NCBI GenBank assembly: GCA_024403455.1
Contig: JAKSRR010000016.1
Coordinates: forward strand, 1 to 64,000
Reading direction: 5' to 3'
Length of the DNA stretch: 64,000 nucleotides
From: Lachnospiraceae bacterium
GTDB taxonomy: Bacteria; Bacillota; Clostridia; Lachnospirales; Lachnospiraceae
Translations under genes and position numbers: made by a program
Part shown: positions 1-7,701 of the stretch, in pieces
Layout of the letters: every line of letters starts with the position of its first letter
Position numbering within the stretch: the stretch's first letter is position 1
Notes under the pieces: generated by a model
Databases searched by the model: none
The model's input: the letters and a program-made list of their open reading frames with translations, nothing else
What the model was told of the DNA's origin: nothing

Positions 1-158
1 AACAGTTCTGGATCCTTTTCCTTTAATACAGCCTCCATCTCCTTATTGCCTATTGAAGATGCTGTATCAGGGTTCTTGCCAACCTCTGCCTTTTGCTGAT
101 AAAAATCACTACTAGAATAATAACCGCCATATGCATTTGTATTAATATTCATGCTCAT
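1..158 (-). CDS. Hypothetical protein, N-terminal part only
   Basis: A minus-strand reading frame starts at ATG 158, preceded by AAGGAGGGCGAAG, and stays open to the window edge (52 codons). The visible part begins MSMNINTNAYGGYYSSSDFY and is polar, with a lysine/glutamate-rich stretch; no signal peptide or membrane segment is visible. It lies 36 bp downstream of the FliD-like gene in the same direction, so it is probably the third gene of one operon. The family is not recognised and the C-terminus is outside the window. Confidence 0.7.
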   Translation of the reverse strand, partial: MSMNINTNAYGGYYSSSDFYQQKAEVGKNPDTASSIGNKEMEAVLKEKDPEL

Positions 159-194
159 ATCTTCGCCCTCCTTGGCTTCTGTTTTACTATTTAG

Positions 195-899
195 TTAAAT
201 CCATTTACTAAACATGCCCCATCCTGCATTCTGTATATACCCATTCTTTGAATACATTCCAGAATCCAATACTGTGTCTTTAGAGATTTCTTGTGCTTTT
301 TCCGCTATCTGAGAACCATAAGATGCTTTCCCACCAAAAATGGATTTTAGTGTTTTACCATCTACCTTTTTCAGTGCATCCTCATCCACAGATATTTTTC
401 CATCCTTATCTACATTAACACCAACTTTAGCTAATGCTCGTGACATAATATTTGTAAGACTTTTCATGTAGCTAGCAGTTTTCGAAATGTCCTTTGATGT
501 AACTTTAGATGCCTGATCGATCACATCATTATATTCATTTGCAAAAGACTTTATAGCATCAACTATTTTCGTGGTATCATACTCGCCATCTTTTGTTTCC
601 CACAAATCTTCCTTACCTAATGCCTCTGCTGCCGCTTTAAGACCATCAGACTCTTTCTTCATAGAATCAAGCGCCGGATTTACTTTCTCATAAGTTGTCT
701 TATCATCCCTCTGCGCTTTTAATGCAGACAATTCATCTTTTGCTTTCTTAATATCAGAAGCCATCTTTTTCTGTTCAGAATAATAAGACTTCATTAGTTT
801 TCTATAGCTTCCATTCTTCCTTGTAGCAAAATCACCATACAAGGAATTCATTGAGTTGGTTCCAAATAAGGAAGATATATTAAAGTTAAATCGTCTCAT
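195..899 (-). CDS. FliD-like coiled-coil protein
   Basis: A protein of 234 residues with no signal peptide. Residues about 35-100 are lysine/glutamate-rich and likely coiled coil. The C-terminal half (NIMSRALAKVGVNVDKDGKI and the following LKSIFGGKASYGSQIAEK) resembles the C-terminal region of flagellar cap proteins (FliD), but the full FliD architecture is missing because FliD is usually over 400 residues. ATG 899 was chosen over an in-frame GTG six bases upstream because AGGAG lies 7 bp before it. It sits 10 bp after the 910-1521 gene in an operon. A flagellar or secreted-filament role is inference; no other flagellar genes are in view. Confidence 0.65.
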   Translation of the reverse strand: MRRFNFNISSLFGTNSMNSLYGDFATRKNGSYRKLMKSYYSEQKKMASDIKKAKDELSALKAQRDDKTTYEKVNPALDSMKKESDGLKAAAEALGKEDLWETKDGEYDTTKIVDAIKSFANEYNDVIDQASKVTSKDISKTASYMKSLTNIMSRALAKVGVNVDKDGKISVDEDALKKVDGKTLKSIFGGKASYGSQIAEKAQEISKDTVLDSGMYSKNGYIQNAGWGMFSKWI

Positions 900-909
900 A
901 GGCACGCTC

Positions 910-1521
910 CTAAGATTCTACGCTTTTCTTTGATGCATAATACTCATCAAACATCTTATTGGCTTCATTGATAGTTTCTTGGCAAATATCAGGAAGTTTT
1001 CCACCCCATGCTTTCGTTGCTTTCTTAAATCCCTTCTCCATGGCAGCCTGCATTTCTTTCATTTTTTCAACATCATCTCCGGCCAGAGCGGATGCAAAAT
1101 CAAACAGTCTCTGCGAAGTCTGCTTTACACCCCAATAACCATCTTCTGAAATATCCTGTTTTGCCTTAGCAATATCTTCCGCAGTAACATTCTTAAGGTT
1201 TTCAGGAGAAAACATTTGAGATAGATTACTCACGTTCCCCTGTTTTGAAAGCATCTGACTAACAATACTTGATAGCTGATTCTTCTGATTAACCATATCC
1301 AGTTTCATCTTTTCAACCAGAGCCGCTCTGTCTTCTGCGCTCATTTTTTGAATAGAATAGGTTGGTTTCTTACCTGCTTCAGAAGATTTTTCATATACAG
1401 CCGCTACTGTTTCTTCCTTCTTTAATTCCTCCGTCTTTGGAGTATTTTCAGTCTTCTTTGTAGCATCTGTTGCATAGGTTGCATTTACATTAGATGCACC
1501 ATTTACACTCATATCACCCAT
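910..1521 (-). CDS. Hypothetical cytoplasmic protein
   Basis: A 203-residue protein starting at ATG behind a very strong AAAGGAGGTAAAT site. The first 60 residues are low-complexity (Asn, Thr, Lys, Glu) and probably disordered. Residues about 60-203 are helical, with a conserved-looking segment containing SEDGYWGVKQTSQRLFDFAS and a C-terminal KAWGGKLPDI motif. No signal peptide or membrane segment is seen. It is the first gene of a three-gene minus-strand operon with the FliD-like protein. I remember similar uncharacterised proteins in Lachnospiraceae but cannot assign a function. Confidence 0.7.
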   Translation of the reverse strand: MGDMSVNGASNVNATYATDATKKTENTPKTEELKKEETVAAVYEKSSEAGKKPTYSIQKMSAEDRAALVEKMKLDMVNQKNQLSSIVSQMLSKQGNVSNLSQMFSPENLKNVTAEDIAKAKQDISEDGYWGVKQTSQRLFDFASALAGDDVEKMKEMQAAMEKGFKKATKAWGGKLPDICQETINEANKMFDEYYASKKSVES

Positions 1522-1905
1522 ATTTACCTCCTTTGTTTTCTCTGTTTTTTCTTTACTGGGAGGTCCCCAAAATGCAGACCCCCCATTATAAAAATATGTG
1601 GTAGTACATTACACATAGTTTTATCGTGATCTTTTATTATGAATTCCGGGTATCCTGTCAGAAAAGACATATGGGAAAGACGATGGAAAGAAAGCCTTCC
1701 ATATCATGTTGCCTCAATCCTTGAGATTTGCATAGCCGAAATCCATTTCTGCCATATATTGCCACTGTTACAGATTCTTCTAATATTTGTATCGGTTCTA
1801 TCATCTGCGACTTTAGTGTTTTATCTTATTTTATACTACTTTATCCTACTTTTCAATATTGCATCTCACTTATTGCTATCATTAAACAAATATTGGAGGC
1901 AAAAT
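1522..1905. other. Intergenic region with GC-rich inverted repeat
   Basis: Divergent spacer between the minus-strand operon starting at 1521 and the plus-strand RHH gene at 1906. It contains an imperfect inverted repeat at about 1558-1584 (AGGTCC against AGACCCCCC) in an otherwise AT-rich stretch. An open frame at 1639-1905 runs in phase into the RHH gene, but its hydrophobic, low-complexity translation and the RBS at 1895 argue that it is not coding. Nothing else is recognised. Confidence 0.4.
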
Positions 1906-2067
1906 ATGCGACCGCTTAAAGATAAAATCAGTATAACAATAGATAGTGATATAGTTACCAAAATCAAAGATTTAGCAGAAGCTGATGATCGTTCCTTTAG
2001 CCAGTATATTAATATGGTGTTAAAAGAACATATTCAAAAGTCCACCAAGAAAACCACCAAAGCATAA
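1906..2067 (+). CDS. Small ribbon-helix-helix (Arc/MetJ-like) protein
   Basis: A 53-residue protein. The pattern of a short beta strand (DKISITIDSDI) followed by two helices, with S-F-S-Q-Y-I in the second helix, is typical of CopG/Arc ribbon-helix-helix DNA-binding proteins, which act as dimers. ATG 1906 was chosen because TTGGAGG lies 7 bp before it, although the frame is open upstream to 1639. It is a stand-alone gene on the plus strand with no toxin-like gene directly following, so a local or plasmid-type regulator is as likely as an antitoxin. Its target is unknown. Confidence 0.7.
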   Translation: MRPLKDKISITIDSDIVTKIKDLAEADDRSFSQYINMVLKEHIQKSTKKTTKA

Positions 2068-2172
2068 TCTTTCTTAAGAATACCAATCATTCCTGCTAAA
2101 AAGGAATCCTTTGGAATCTTTTAATATTATCCCATATAGCAAATGCAATATTAACTGTCTCTTCAAAAATAG

Positions 2173-2194
2173 AAACCATATTGCAAAATTGGAA
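2173..2194 (-). repeat. Single copy of LytTR-flanking repeat
   Basis: A 22-bp sequence with core ATATTGCAAAATTGG that is identical, base for base, to 3027-3048 upstream of the response regulator. It lies just beyond the 3' end of the regulator gene. Together the copies bracket the gene on both sides; see 3027-3066. Confidence 0.65.
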
Positions 2195-2227
2195 ATCCGT
2201 CTCATATTCTTTTTAGCAGTACTACTG

Positions 2228-2953
2228 TCAAAACTCCCCCCTCATTCGAATATAATAATCTTCTAACTCCTTGTAATATTTTTTAGAAACTGCTAGCGTA
2301 ATTCCTGGTATAAGCTCCGTATTATATCTGCACACACTCTTCATATATTCTTTATTTATGAGATAACTTTGATGTATTCTCATAAAGCCAAAACTTTCTA
2401 ACTTCTCTTGAACATGATCCAGACGATCATACATATAGTATTCTTTCAAATATCCAGTATTTTCCAAGACATAAAGAACAACCCTATGTGCCTTGCTTTC
2501 AGCATAAACGATCTTTGATGGCGAGATTGTAAGCACACCACCCTGAACATCAAAATCAATCCTATTTTCTCTTATTTGCATCTTATCTAATGCGCTACTT
2601 AAGCACTCATACAATGCATCCTCTATATCTTCTGCATTTTTAAGCAAGTATCTATGAGCATCAACTTTATAGCCTTCCATAGAATATTCTGCGCAGGCTG
2701 TCAGGAATACAATACAAGCATTGATTCCTTTTTTTCGCAGCAGATTAGCAACTTCCAAACCATTCATCTCATCCATGCTAATATCAAGAAAGATAATATC
2801 GTAATTGATTCTATAATCTTTTAATAGTTCTACACCTGATTTAAAGAGGTATAACGCATAATTGATATCCTTCTTTTCAAAGAATGATTCTATTAATTGC
2901 TTTTCTTTTTCTATATAAAATTTATCATCTTCACATATCGCGATTTTAACCAT
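2228..2953 (-). CDS. LytTR-family response regulator
   Basis: A 241-residue two-domain regulator. Residues 1-120 form a receiver domain with the acidic pair in IAICEDD and the phospho-acceptor Asp in IIFLDISMDEMNG. Residues about 140-240 form a LytTR DNA-binding domain (IVYAESKAHR, FMRIHQSYLIN). Start MVKIAICEDD (ATG 2953) fits the family better than the open frame 11 codons upstream. No sensor kinase or quorum peptide gene is adjacent, so it is an orphan in this window. Duplicated 15-bp sites at 3027-3066 just upstream, 20 bp apart, are good candidates for its own binding sites, giving autoregulation (inference). Confidence 0.9.
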   Translation of the reverse strand: MVKIAICEDDKFYIEKEKQLIESFFEKKDINYALYLFKSGVELLKDYRINYDIIFLDISMDEMNGLEVANLLRKKGINACIVFLTACAEYSMEGYKVDAHRYLLKNAEDIEDALYECLSSALDKMQIRENRIDFDVQGGVLTISPSKIVYAESKAHRVVLYVLENTGYLKEYYMYDRLDHVQEKLESFGFMRIHQSYLINKEYMKSVCRYNTELIPGITLAVSKKYYKELEDYYIRMRGEF

Positions 2954-3026
2954 AAACTCATAACCCCAATATAAAATTAAGGACACGAATCCTTTTATTT
3001 TTTATCGGTACATCTTCTTTATAGAT

Positions 3027-3066
3027 AAACCATATTGCAAAATTGGAACGAATATTGCAAAATTGG
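3027..3066 (-). promoter_or_regulatory. Direct-repeat candidate LytTR operator
   Basis: The 15-mer ATATTGCAAAATTGG occurs at 3032-3046 and again at 3052-3066, a 20-bp period or close to two helical turns. Paired direct repeats at about 21-bp spacing are the usual form of LytTR targets. The site is 74-113 bp upstream of the LytTR start codon. A third copy lies at 2173-2194. Function is inferred from position and spacing. Confidence 0.6.
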
Positions 3067-3070
3067 CAAC

Positions 3071-3105
3071 AAAAAAGGCCGAAGCGAAACATTTTCTCTC
3101 CGGCC
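3071..3105 (-). terminator. Intrinsic terminator after Rpn gene
   Basis: On the minus strand GGCCG and CGGCC form a stem followed by six T. It sits 40 bp after the stop of the 3145-4089 gene. Confidence 0.75.
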
Positions 3106-3144
3106 TAATAGTTATCTTTCCCTGGTATCTATACAAATTAATTT

Positions 3145-4089
3145 TTACAGTTGTTTCTTTAGTTCCTCGAGTTCCTCAGCCGAGCACTCCAAAACATCCA
3201 TGACTAGTTCATCTGAGAATTCGCGCTTTAACATGTTACGAAGTGTCGTTAAACGAGATTCTTGTTTTCCCCGCTCAAGACCTTCTGCTACGCCCTCAGC
3301 GCGTAAGCCTTCCAATCCTTTACACATGTTCACATCCTCCTTTTCTTCTCTTGGGAATCTGTAACTGGTAAACAGTTCTACTACTCTGATGACATCCTCC
3401 GACGCATACTGAAACAGTTCCTGTTTCATAATATTTTGTTTAATCATCTCGGTGTCTTCTGTGTACTTTAGAAATGTTACCACCTGTCTTAACTCTGAGT
3501 GGAACTGGTCTAATTCCTCTTCATTCATTTCCCTCGGGGAGATGAGATTTAACTTGTAGTCTATGGCATGAGATAATACTATCTCATCCACACCCTCATA
3601 CATCTCCCGAAGAGTTCTTGGTCCATCCCAAGGGGCCTCTCCAAAATAAAACACAAGAGTAATTACCGGAAGAAGTCTATCTTCCTTTGTAAATCCGCTC
3701 AGAAATTCTCCTGATGTTATCTGCTTGTCTGCCCTGGTTTCCTTTGCTCTCTTTGATACCTGTGATGACAGATTCATCATATCATAAAGCGCATTTCTAA
3801 CAGGCATTGCATAATGCACATCTGCTTGGGATTCTATTCCCAGTATACAGTAATTCAGTTTCCCGTCTGTCTTTACTGTACAAAGTTTTAATATATCACG
3901 AAGTTTAGTTACATCCACTGTTTTGCCACGGGCTGTCCCGAAAGGCAAGACAATTTCCTCTGGATCTCTTTCCTGTAAATCCTCAGGATGAATTACCTGC
4001 TTACCGTGATATAGAAATTGGTTGAAGGCATCTGCGAAATTCTCTGGTTTTCGCAGTAGCACTTTCGTTGCCGAATCCTTCTTTCCCAT
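3145..4089 (-). CDS. Rpn-family PD-(D/E)XK nuclease / putative transposase
   Basis: A 314-residue protein of the Rpn (recombination-promoting nuclease, transposase_31-like) family. The diagnostic stretch is YCILGIESQADVHYAMPVRN, with the Glu-Ser-Gln core, followed by LLPVITLVFYFGEAPWDGPRTL. The C-terminus ends in a glycine/glutamate-rich repeat (EGLRAEGVAEGLERGKQESR) that is common in this family. Start ATG 4089 is preceded by GGAGG. Rpn proteins in E. coli make double-strand DNA cuts and promote RecA-independent recombination; activity here is not shown. It is monocistronic with its own terminator and flanks the ADP-ribose island on the left, while a shorter relative (7702-8547) lies on the right. 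Confidence 0.85.
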   Translation of the reverse strand: MGKKDSATKVLLRKPENFADAFNQFLYHGKQVIHPEDLQERDPEEIVLPFGTARGKTVDVTKLRDILKLCTVKTDGKLNYCILGIESQADVHYAMPVRNALYDMMNLSSQVSKRAKETRADKQITSGEFLSGFTKEDRLLPVITLVFYFGEAPWDGPRTLREMYEGVDEIVLSHAIDYKLNLISPREMNEEELDQFHSELRQVVTFLKYTEDTEMIKQNIMKQELFQYASEDVIRVVELFTSYRFPREEKEDVNMCKGLEGLRAEGVAEGLERGKQESRLTTLRNMLKREFSDELVMDVLECSAEELEELKKQL

Positions 4090-4194
4090 AAACCTCCATT
4101 CTGATACCTGGAGGAAAGATACTAGCTTAATTATATATCATCTGACATGTATTGTGCACACCCCTTCTTTATAGCAACAGTATAAATGTCCCCT

Positions 4195-4812
4195 CTAATT
4201 GAACCGGTCATTCACATCATCAATCAGTTTCCCATTTGCAACACCTTTTTTAATGATGTTTTCATAGGTATACTCCCACAGTTTCTCCGCGCCAAGCTTT
4301 GAACGCTCATTTCGTTTTAGAACCTGACTAAGTTTTACACCATTTTCTTCCCAAGCTTTCCCATTCGTCATTCCCTGCAGCATAAGAGGCTGCATGTTAT
4401 CCATGGTTCTTGCAAATCTTGCTTCCGCTGTCTCTCCAGCCTCAAACTCCTCGAATAAACTTCTGTACTCATCTCCCTGTTTATCAGGCAGCAATCCATA
4501 CAGTCTTTCCGCAGCAGCTTTCTCTCTTTCCGCCTGAGTTTCCTTGCCTTTTTCATCATACGCATAGGTATCCCCTGCATCAATTTCCACAACATCATGC
4601 ATAAGAATCATTTTGAGAGTTTTCAGCAAATCAATCGGTTCATTAGAATACTCGCTTAACACGATTGCCATAACCGCCATATGCCATGCATGCTCTGCAT
4701 CATTTTCACGCCTTATACCATCATGGAGATATGTCATTCTTTTAATAAATTTTTCCGTATCTAGTTCACGGCAAAAATTCATCTGTTTTTCCAGTCTATC
4801 GGCTTCATTCAT
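4195..4812 (-). CDS. HD-domain phosphohydrolase (YfbR/HDDC2-like)
   Basis: A 205-residue HD-superfamily protein. The metal ligands appear in order: His in the start of the helix TYLHDGIRRENDAEHAWH, the His-Asp pair in ILMHDVVEIDAGD, and a later Asp in FARTMDNMQPLML. Relatives with this layout are 5'-deoxynucleotidases or related phosphohydrolases. The start is ATG 4812 behind AAGGAGAGG. It begins 26 bp after the macrodomain gene and is the last gene of an ADP-ribose/nucleotide-metabolism group, which suggests clean-up of nucleotide products (inference). Confidence 0.85.
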   Translation of the reverse strand: MNEADRLEKQMNFCRELDTEKFIKRMTYLHDGIRRENDAEHAWHMAVMAIVLSEYSNEPIDLLKTLKMILMHDVVEIDAGDTYAYDEKGKETQAEREKAAAERLYGLLPDKQGDEYRSLFEEFEAGETAEARFARTMDNMQPLMLQGMTNGKAWEENGVKLSQVLKRNERSKLGAEKLWEYTYENIIKKGVANGKLIDDVNDRFN

Positions 4813-4838
4813 GGTGCCTCTCCTTTGCCTCTAAATTG

Positions 4839-5360
4839 TTATAAACTTTCGTTTCTAAAAATCCGCATTCCCATATTTAAAATATCATCATCCAGGACCG
4901 CAAATGTAATCGCTAATTCTGCCATAACATTTTCCTGTAAAAAATCTTCGCATGCCTTTTTAGCCACTTCCCAGGCTTCCTCTTTGGGATATCCATAAAT
5001 TCCTGCGGAAATAAGCGGAAATGCTATAGATGCACAATGATTCTCCAACGCAAGCTGAAGTGCTTTTTTATAGGCTCCATATAACGCCACTTTTTCGCCA
5101 TGCTTGCCGCCTTGATATATTGGTCCTACTGCATGAATAATATATTTTGCATCCAAGTGAAATGCTTCTGTAATGACTGCGCTTCCAGTAGGGCAAACAC
5201 CAATCTTATCACAGGCATCTTGTAATTCACCATAACCTGCCGCTCTAAAAATAGCACCACATACACCGCCGCCAGCTTGTAGCCTGCTGTTTGCAGCATT
5301 CACTACAGCATCCACTTTTAGTCTTGTAATATCGCCTTTTACTATAGTAACTTTTTGCAT
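4839..5360 (-). CDS. Macrodomain protein (O-acetyl-ADP-ribose deacetylase-like)
   Basis: A 173-residue single macrodomain of the MacroD/YmdB type. Signatures are GDITRLKVDAVVNAANS (adenine and ribose binding), LQAGGGVCGAIFRAAG (the glycine-rich loop), YIIHAVGPIY and PLISAGIYGYPKEEA (diphosphate loop). These proteins bind ADP-ribose, and the MacroD class removes mono-ADP-ribose from acidic residues or deacetylates O-acetyl-ADP-ribose. It is cytosolic. It lies 74 bp after an ADP-ribosylglycohydrolase gene and 26 bp before an HD hydrolase gene, all on one strand, so a joint role in ADP-ribose reversal is likely. Confidence 0.9.
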   Translation of the reverse strand: MQKVTIVKGDITRLKVDAVVNAANSRLQAGGGVCGAIFRAAGYGELQDACDKIGVCPTGSAVITEAFHLDAKYIIHAVGPIYQGGKHGEKVALYGAYKKALQLALENHCASIAFPLISAGIYGYPKEEAWEVAKKACEDFLQENVMAELAITFAVLDDDILNMGMRIFRNESL

Positions 5361-5434
5361 TTTTTCACACCTTACTCTCTTTTATTACATATTAACATTC
5401 ACCATATTTTCATTCAATTCTACCCAATATTTCT

Positions 5435-6238
5435 TCATAATTCTGCTAGAAAAAGATCAAATCTATCCATAACCTCTGCCATATCAGCTTCGACTACAGT
5501 CCTACATTCTGCTCTTCTAATAAGTGGCATACCAAAGAAGCATTCTGCCATTGCACCTGCAATTGCTGCTATAGTGTCTGTATCTCCACCAAGAGAAACT
5601 GCATTTCTTACAACATCCTCATAGGATTCACCTTCAAAGAAGGAAATAAGCGCTTTGGGAAGAGAATCCATGCATGTCTCATCATGTCTGTGAAGTGCTC
5701 TCATTTCATCTACACTCTTTGAGATATCATAACCAAATTCTTTTGTAATATATTCCTTGATTTCATCCTTATTTGCACCAGTTCTAGCAAGGAACATAAC
5801 TGCAGCTGTACACTCAGCTCCTTTGATTCCCTCTGGATGGTTGTGGCTAACTTCTGCTGTAGCCTTTGCCACCTCTCTGGTTCTTTCAAGTGAATCATAT
5901 AACCAGCCTGCAGCGGATACTCTCATAGCAGAACCATTACCAAGACTGTTATAAGGTGTAGGCTCATCTGTAAGTACCCAGTGAATAAATCTTGCACCGT
6001 ATCCTGCATCAGGATATTTCTGTCCCCACTTCTTCATAGACTTGATGCATTCTTTTCTGATTACTTCTACATCAGCATCCTTGCCAGCATTCATAAGAGC
6101 TTCAGCAATAGCTACTGTCATAACAGAATCATCTGTCCAATTGCATCTGTTTGTGACGAATTCAAAATCCTTTGTCCAAGGACCTCTATCAAACTCAAAT
6201 CTGCTTCCTACTACATCACCTAAAATTGCTCCGTACAT
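5435..6238 (-). CDS. ADP-ribosylglycohydrolase family protein
   Basis: A 267-residue ARH/DraG-type hydrolase. The N-terminal GAILGDVVGSRFEF and RCNWTDDSVMT motif and the C-terminal SLGGDTDTIAAIAGAMAE supply the acidic residues that bind two metals in this family, and SLGNGSAMRVS is also conserved. Such enzymes remove ADP-ribose from arginine or other targets, or act on ADP-ribose derivatives. It is preceded by the macrodomain/HTH-like gene and followed by a macrodomain gene in the same direction. Its last 21 bp (5429-5449) recur at 7556-7576, which suggests an old duplication of this gene end. Confidence 0.9.
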   Translation of the reverse strand: MYGAILGDVVGSRFEFDRGPWTKDFEFVTNRCNWTDDSVMTVAIAEALMNAGKDADVEVIRKECIKSMKKWGQKYPDAGYGARFIHWVLTDEPTPYNSLGNGSAMRVSAAGWLYDSLERTREVAKATAEVSHNHPEGIKGAECTAAVMFLARTGANKDEIKEYITKEFGYDISKSVDEMRALHRHDETCMDSLPKALISFFEGESYEDVVRNAVSLGGDTDTIAAIAGAMAECFFGMPLIRRAECRTVVEADMAEVMDRFDLFLAEL

Positions 6239-6342
6239 ATCTCAAAACCTCACTTTCTTCAACCAACTACTGTTGTTTTCCTTGATCTGATATAAGAATA
6301 CATCACCAAGGCGATCCCAGGGTCTCCCAGTAGGAGACAATT

Positions 6343-6373
6343 AAAAAGACCGGAAACACATAAGTCTCCAGCC
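6343..6373 (-). terminator. Intrinsic terminator after macrodomain gene
   Basis: On the minus strand GGCTGGAG pairs with TTCCGGTC (with wobble pairs), followed by TTTTT. It begins 7 bp after the stop of the 6380-7480 gene. A second small hairpin, GTCTCC-CAGTA-GGAGAC at 6322-6338, follows it. Confidence 0.6.
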
Positions 6374-6379
6374 TTAATA

Positions 6380-7480
6380 TCAATTCCCTAGCAACGGTTG
6401 ATGGCAAATATAAAGCATCGAATTCACTTCATCAATATTGTACTGGCCTCTCTGCAAACACTGTATAACCAGCTTATCTCTTTTATCATAGGGATTAAAT
6501 GCCATATCCGCACTTGCTAAAAGTTCTTCTGCCTCTTCTAGTGAAAGCTTCAGTCCAATGCAAAAGCCAAGTACCGCCTTTTTCTTAGGAATCTTCGTAT
6601 CACCACACATAATCTTTGAAAAAGCTCCCTTTGTAACATTGGAACTTTTATAAACAGTTGTATTATCAAGATCCCTATCAATGATCAGTTTTAGTAAATG
6701 CTTTTGAAAAGGTAACTCTTCCTTGCCGTCATTCATATACAAACTCTTGTCAAATGAATGCTCATCAAATGGATTTTTATAAACAACTACTGTTTCTGGC
6801 AATTCACATTCATCAGAAAAATCCAGAACTCCTGTCGGTCTGTTTGCTGAATAGTATCGCTCATACTCTCGTTCTCTACAGAACCTACCTTTGATATGAT
6901 CAAATTCTTCCCGCTCGATACCATACTCATCCAAATGGGCTTTTATAACTTCTTCATCTGTAATAAATGACTCCACTTGGAAGAACAGATTTCTTGATAA
7001 CCTAAACGCTTTATCATCAAACACAACCAACTTTACCGTCATTTCTATGCCATCCTGCATAAGAAATGAACTAATCTCGCTCATAGCAATTTGAAGAGCT
7101 TTATCTTTTGGGAAGCCATACACTCCTGTAGCAATAAGAGGGAATACAACACTCTCACAGTCAAGTTCTGCCGCCTTTTCTAGTGGTTTTCGATAACAAC
7201 TTCTTAATATATCAAATTCGTCCTTATTACCACCTTCCCATATAGGACCAACTGTATGAATAATATATTTTGCATTCAAATCAAATGCCGGAGTAACTGC
7301 TATCTCACCTCTGGCAATATGACCTATCTTCTGTCGCTCCGAAAGAAGTTTCTCTTCACCTGCAGCCTTATATATAGCGCTGTCTGTCCCGCCACCAATA
7401 ACAGGCTTAGGATTAGCAGTATTAACTATGACATCCGCTTTCACCTTTGTAATATCATTTCGTATAATCTGAAATGGCAT
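6380..7480 (-). CDS. Macrodomain protein with C-terminal HTH-like extension
   Basis: A 366-residue protein, twice the size of a lone macrodomain. Residues 1-170 form the macrodomain, with NDITKVKADVIVNTANP, VIGGGTDSAIYKAAG, YIIHTVGPIW and PLIATGVYGFPKDKA. Residues about 180-260 are charged linker. Residues about 265-366 contain KSSNVTKGAFSKIM and VLGFCIGLKLSLEEAEELL, which look like a Cro/C1-type helix-turn-helix followed by a short helical tail. This suggests an ADP-ribose-sensing DNA-binding or partner-binding protein. Same macrodomain-plus-tail proteins are, from memory, widespread in Firmicutes. It is the leftmost partner of the ADP-ribosylglycohydrolase gene downstream. Confidence 0.85.
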   Translation of the reverse strand: MPFQIIRNDITKVKADVIVNTANPKPVIGGGTDSAIYKAAGEEKLLSERQKIGHIARGEIAVTPAFDLNAKYIIHTVGPIWEGGNKDEFDILRSCYRKPLEKAAELDCESVVFPLIATGVYGFPKDKALQIAMSEISSFLMQDGIEMTVKLVVFDDKAFRLSRNLFFQVESFITDEEVIKAHLDEYGIEREEFDHIKGRFCREREYERYYSANRPTGVLDFSDECELPETVVVYKNPFDEHSFDKSLYMNDGKEELPFQKHLLKLIIDRDLDNTTVYKSSNVTKGAFSKIMCGDTKIPKKKAVLGFCIGLKLSLEEAEELLASADMAFNPYDKRDKLVIQCLQRGQYNIDEVNSMLYICHQPLLGN

Positions 7481-7555
7481 CTCCCACGCCGCCTTTCATA
7501 ATTTAATAAAACACCCTGATCTTTTCGTTCCTTTGGTAACTTCTCCTTACGCAAA

Positions 7556-7576
7556 ATTTCTTCATAATTCTGCTAG
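7556..7576 (-). repeat. 21-bp copy of the ARH gene 3' end
   Basis: These 21 bases match 5429-5449 exactly, which is the last coding bases and stop region of the ADP-ribosylglycohydrolase. Here there is no open gene around it. It is best read as the relic of a duplicated ARH gene next to the second macrodomain gene, though a shared short recombination site cannot be excluded. Confidence 0.5.
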
Positions 7577-7616
7577 GAAAAAAGGAACAGACTGCCCCCT
7601 TGTCACTCTGTTCCTT
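7577..7616 (-). terminator. Intrinsic terminator after Rpn gene
   Basis: A ten-base stem, AAGGAACAGA with TCTGTTCCTT, is followed on the minus strand by TTTTTT. It lies 85 bp after the stop of the 7702-8547 gene. Confidence 0.8.
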
Positions 7617-7701
7617 CATCTCCAGGAGAATCTGTTTCCTTTGTGTTCATTTACGTGCACTAAAAATACACAACCAACTACACTCTTGCTAGAAACTTGT
7701 C

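Noticed and set aside
1639-1905. N-terminal extension of the RHH protein
   Set aside because: The 89 extra residues are hydrophobic and low-complexity with no RBS at 1639, while ATG 1906 has a GGAGG site.
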